Positions 22,632 to 23,267 of a stretch of DNA of 23,267 nt are shown here, in pieces. The notes below the pieces were generated by a model. That model had not been told where the DNA came from and did not search any database. It saw only the letters and a program-made list of their open reading frames with translations. The number at the start of each line of letters is the position of its first letter. Position 1 is the first letter of the stretch. Source of the DNA: a bacterium (Candidatus Gribaldobacteria) CG07_land_8_20_14_0_80_33_18 (GTDB lineage: Bacteria > Patescibacteriota > Minisyncoccia > Minisyncoccales > CG1-02-41-26); contig PEWP01000025.1 of NCBI GenBank assembly GCA_002779425.1, positions 1 through 23,267 on the forward strand. The letters are read 5' to 3'. The translations under genes were made by a program, and so were the position numbers.

Positions 22632-23267
22632 TTAAACTGCTAATCTTAAATACCAATTAATAATTTTGTCTCCCCAAAATAGAGCAATAAAAGTGCCTAA
22701 AATAAGAAATGGCCCAAAAGGCACCTGGCTTTTTAAAGTTTTTTTGCCGGCAATAATCAATCCAATTCCTATTATAGCACCGATAATAAAAGCAAAAAAT
22801 AAAGCGACTAAAATATTGGGGAAACTTAAAAAAAATCCCATCAAAAAACCCAATTTCACATCGCCAAATCCCATCCAGCGGCCACGAGATATAAACCAAA
22901 GTAAAAAGAAAAATGCCGCCGCTCCAAAACCAGAAAATAAAGGGTTTAAAAAAGGTTTAGAAGTTCCAAATAAACGGTAAATAAAAACTATCAGAATCGC
23001 CAAATAAATTACTTTATCAGGAATGAGATAGTATTTAAAATCGTAAACAAAAATAATGATTAAAAAACAGGCAATAATATAAATGAACAATGAACAATGA
23101 ACAATGAACAATGAAAGGAATAATAAACCAGTAGTTATTTCAACCAAAGGATATTGCCAGGAAATTTTCTTTTTGCAGTAACGGCATTTTCCTTTAAGAA
23201 AAATAAAACTCAAAATTGGAATGAGATCAGACCAATTTAATTGATGATGGCAATGAGGGCAATAACT
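22632..23267 (-). CDS. pilD: Prepilin peptidase (partial, 5' end outside the window)
   Basis: This inner-membrane aspartic protease cleaves pilin leaders and usually methylates the new N-terminus. The reading frame stays open to the window edge, so only the C-terminal 211 residues are seen. An internal TTG at 23213 is not the true start, because conserved sequence continues upstream. Two CxxC pairs of the zinc-binding cytoplasmic loop are visible (CPHC at the edge, CRYC further in), followed by KKKISWQYPLVE. The two catalytic aspartates are in YDFKYYLIPD and GFGDVKLG. The rest is membrane helices. A heptanucleotide repeat codes for part of the first visible helix. It heads the pilin cluster, 3 nt before the next gene. 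Confidence 0.92.
   Translation of the reverse strand, partial: SYCPHCHHQLNWSDLIPILSFIFLKGKCRYCKKKISWQYPLVEITTGLLFLSLFIVHCSLFIYIIACFLIIIFVYDFKYYLIPDKVIYLAILIVFIYRLFGTSKPFLNPLFSGFGAAAFFFLLWFISRGRWMGFGDVKLGFLMGFFLSFPNILVALFFAFIIGAIIGIGLIIAGKKTLKSQVPFGPFLILGTFIALFWGDKIINWYLRLAV
23083..23110. repeat. Heptanucleotide tandem repeat (ATGAACA x4) in pilD
   Basis: Four perfect ATGAACA units encode SLFIVHCSLFI in a membrane helix. Because the unit is hydrophobic in this frame, the helix is preserved. Confidence 0.85.

Overview
The window looks like part of the chromosome of a Patescibacteria (CPR) bacterium, probably from the Parcubacteria side. Supporting signs are the AT-rich composition, compact core genes (RpoB of about 1,053 residues, 61-residue bS18, 333-residue RecA), very short gaps or overlaps between genes, almost no Shine-Dalgarno sequences, and a CPR-type pilin cluster. 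TGA ends several genes (rnj, trpS, pgm, rpoB), so the UGA-as-glycine code of Gracilibacteria/Absconditabacteria does not apply. The lineage is inferred from style and gene content, not from a search.

Layout: bases 13-2787 (+) carry tRNA-Leu(CAG), an RNase J and trpS, closed by a two-way terminator. Bases 2802-4272 (-) hold a radical SAM gene with its own consensus promoter and full Shine-Dalgarno, more GC-rich than its neighbours. Bases 4269-5741 (-) encode a phosphomannomutase/phosphoglucomutase containing palindrome-rich in-frame insertions. Bases 5797-6916 (+) are the classic rpsF-ssb-rpsR operon. From 6925 to the right edge everything is on the minus strand. In transcription order this is pilD (cut by the edge), four pilin-like genes, ligA, rodA, rpoB, rpoC, ftsK and recA. 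It links pilus assembly, DNA sealing, wall elongation, transcription, chromosome segregation and recombination in one co-directional block.

The most unusual content is non-coding. Three structured elements lie at the junctions of the minus-strand block: 13730-13867 between rpoB and rpoC, 17038-17207 in the rpoB leader, and 20563-20733 between the last pilin gene and ligA. Each is bounded by direct TCGCTC copies and can fold as a basal stem carrying two inner arms. The two 170-nt copies share both inner arms, while their basal stems differ by compensatory changes on both sides. This is good evidence that the fold itself is conserved.

Related GC-rich palindromic pieces sit in frame inside pgm, ligA, rpoC and the start of ftsK, much like Rickettsia palindromic elements. 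A separate class, heptanucleotide tandem repeats, occurs at six places in or beside genes. Together they suggest a genome colonised by several families of small repeats that are tolerated even inside essential genes.
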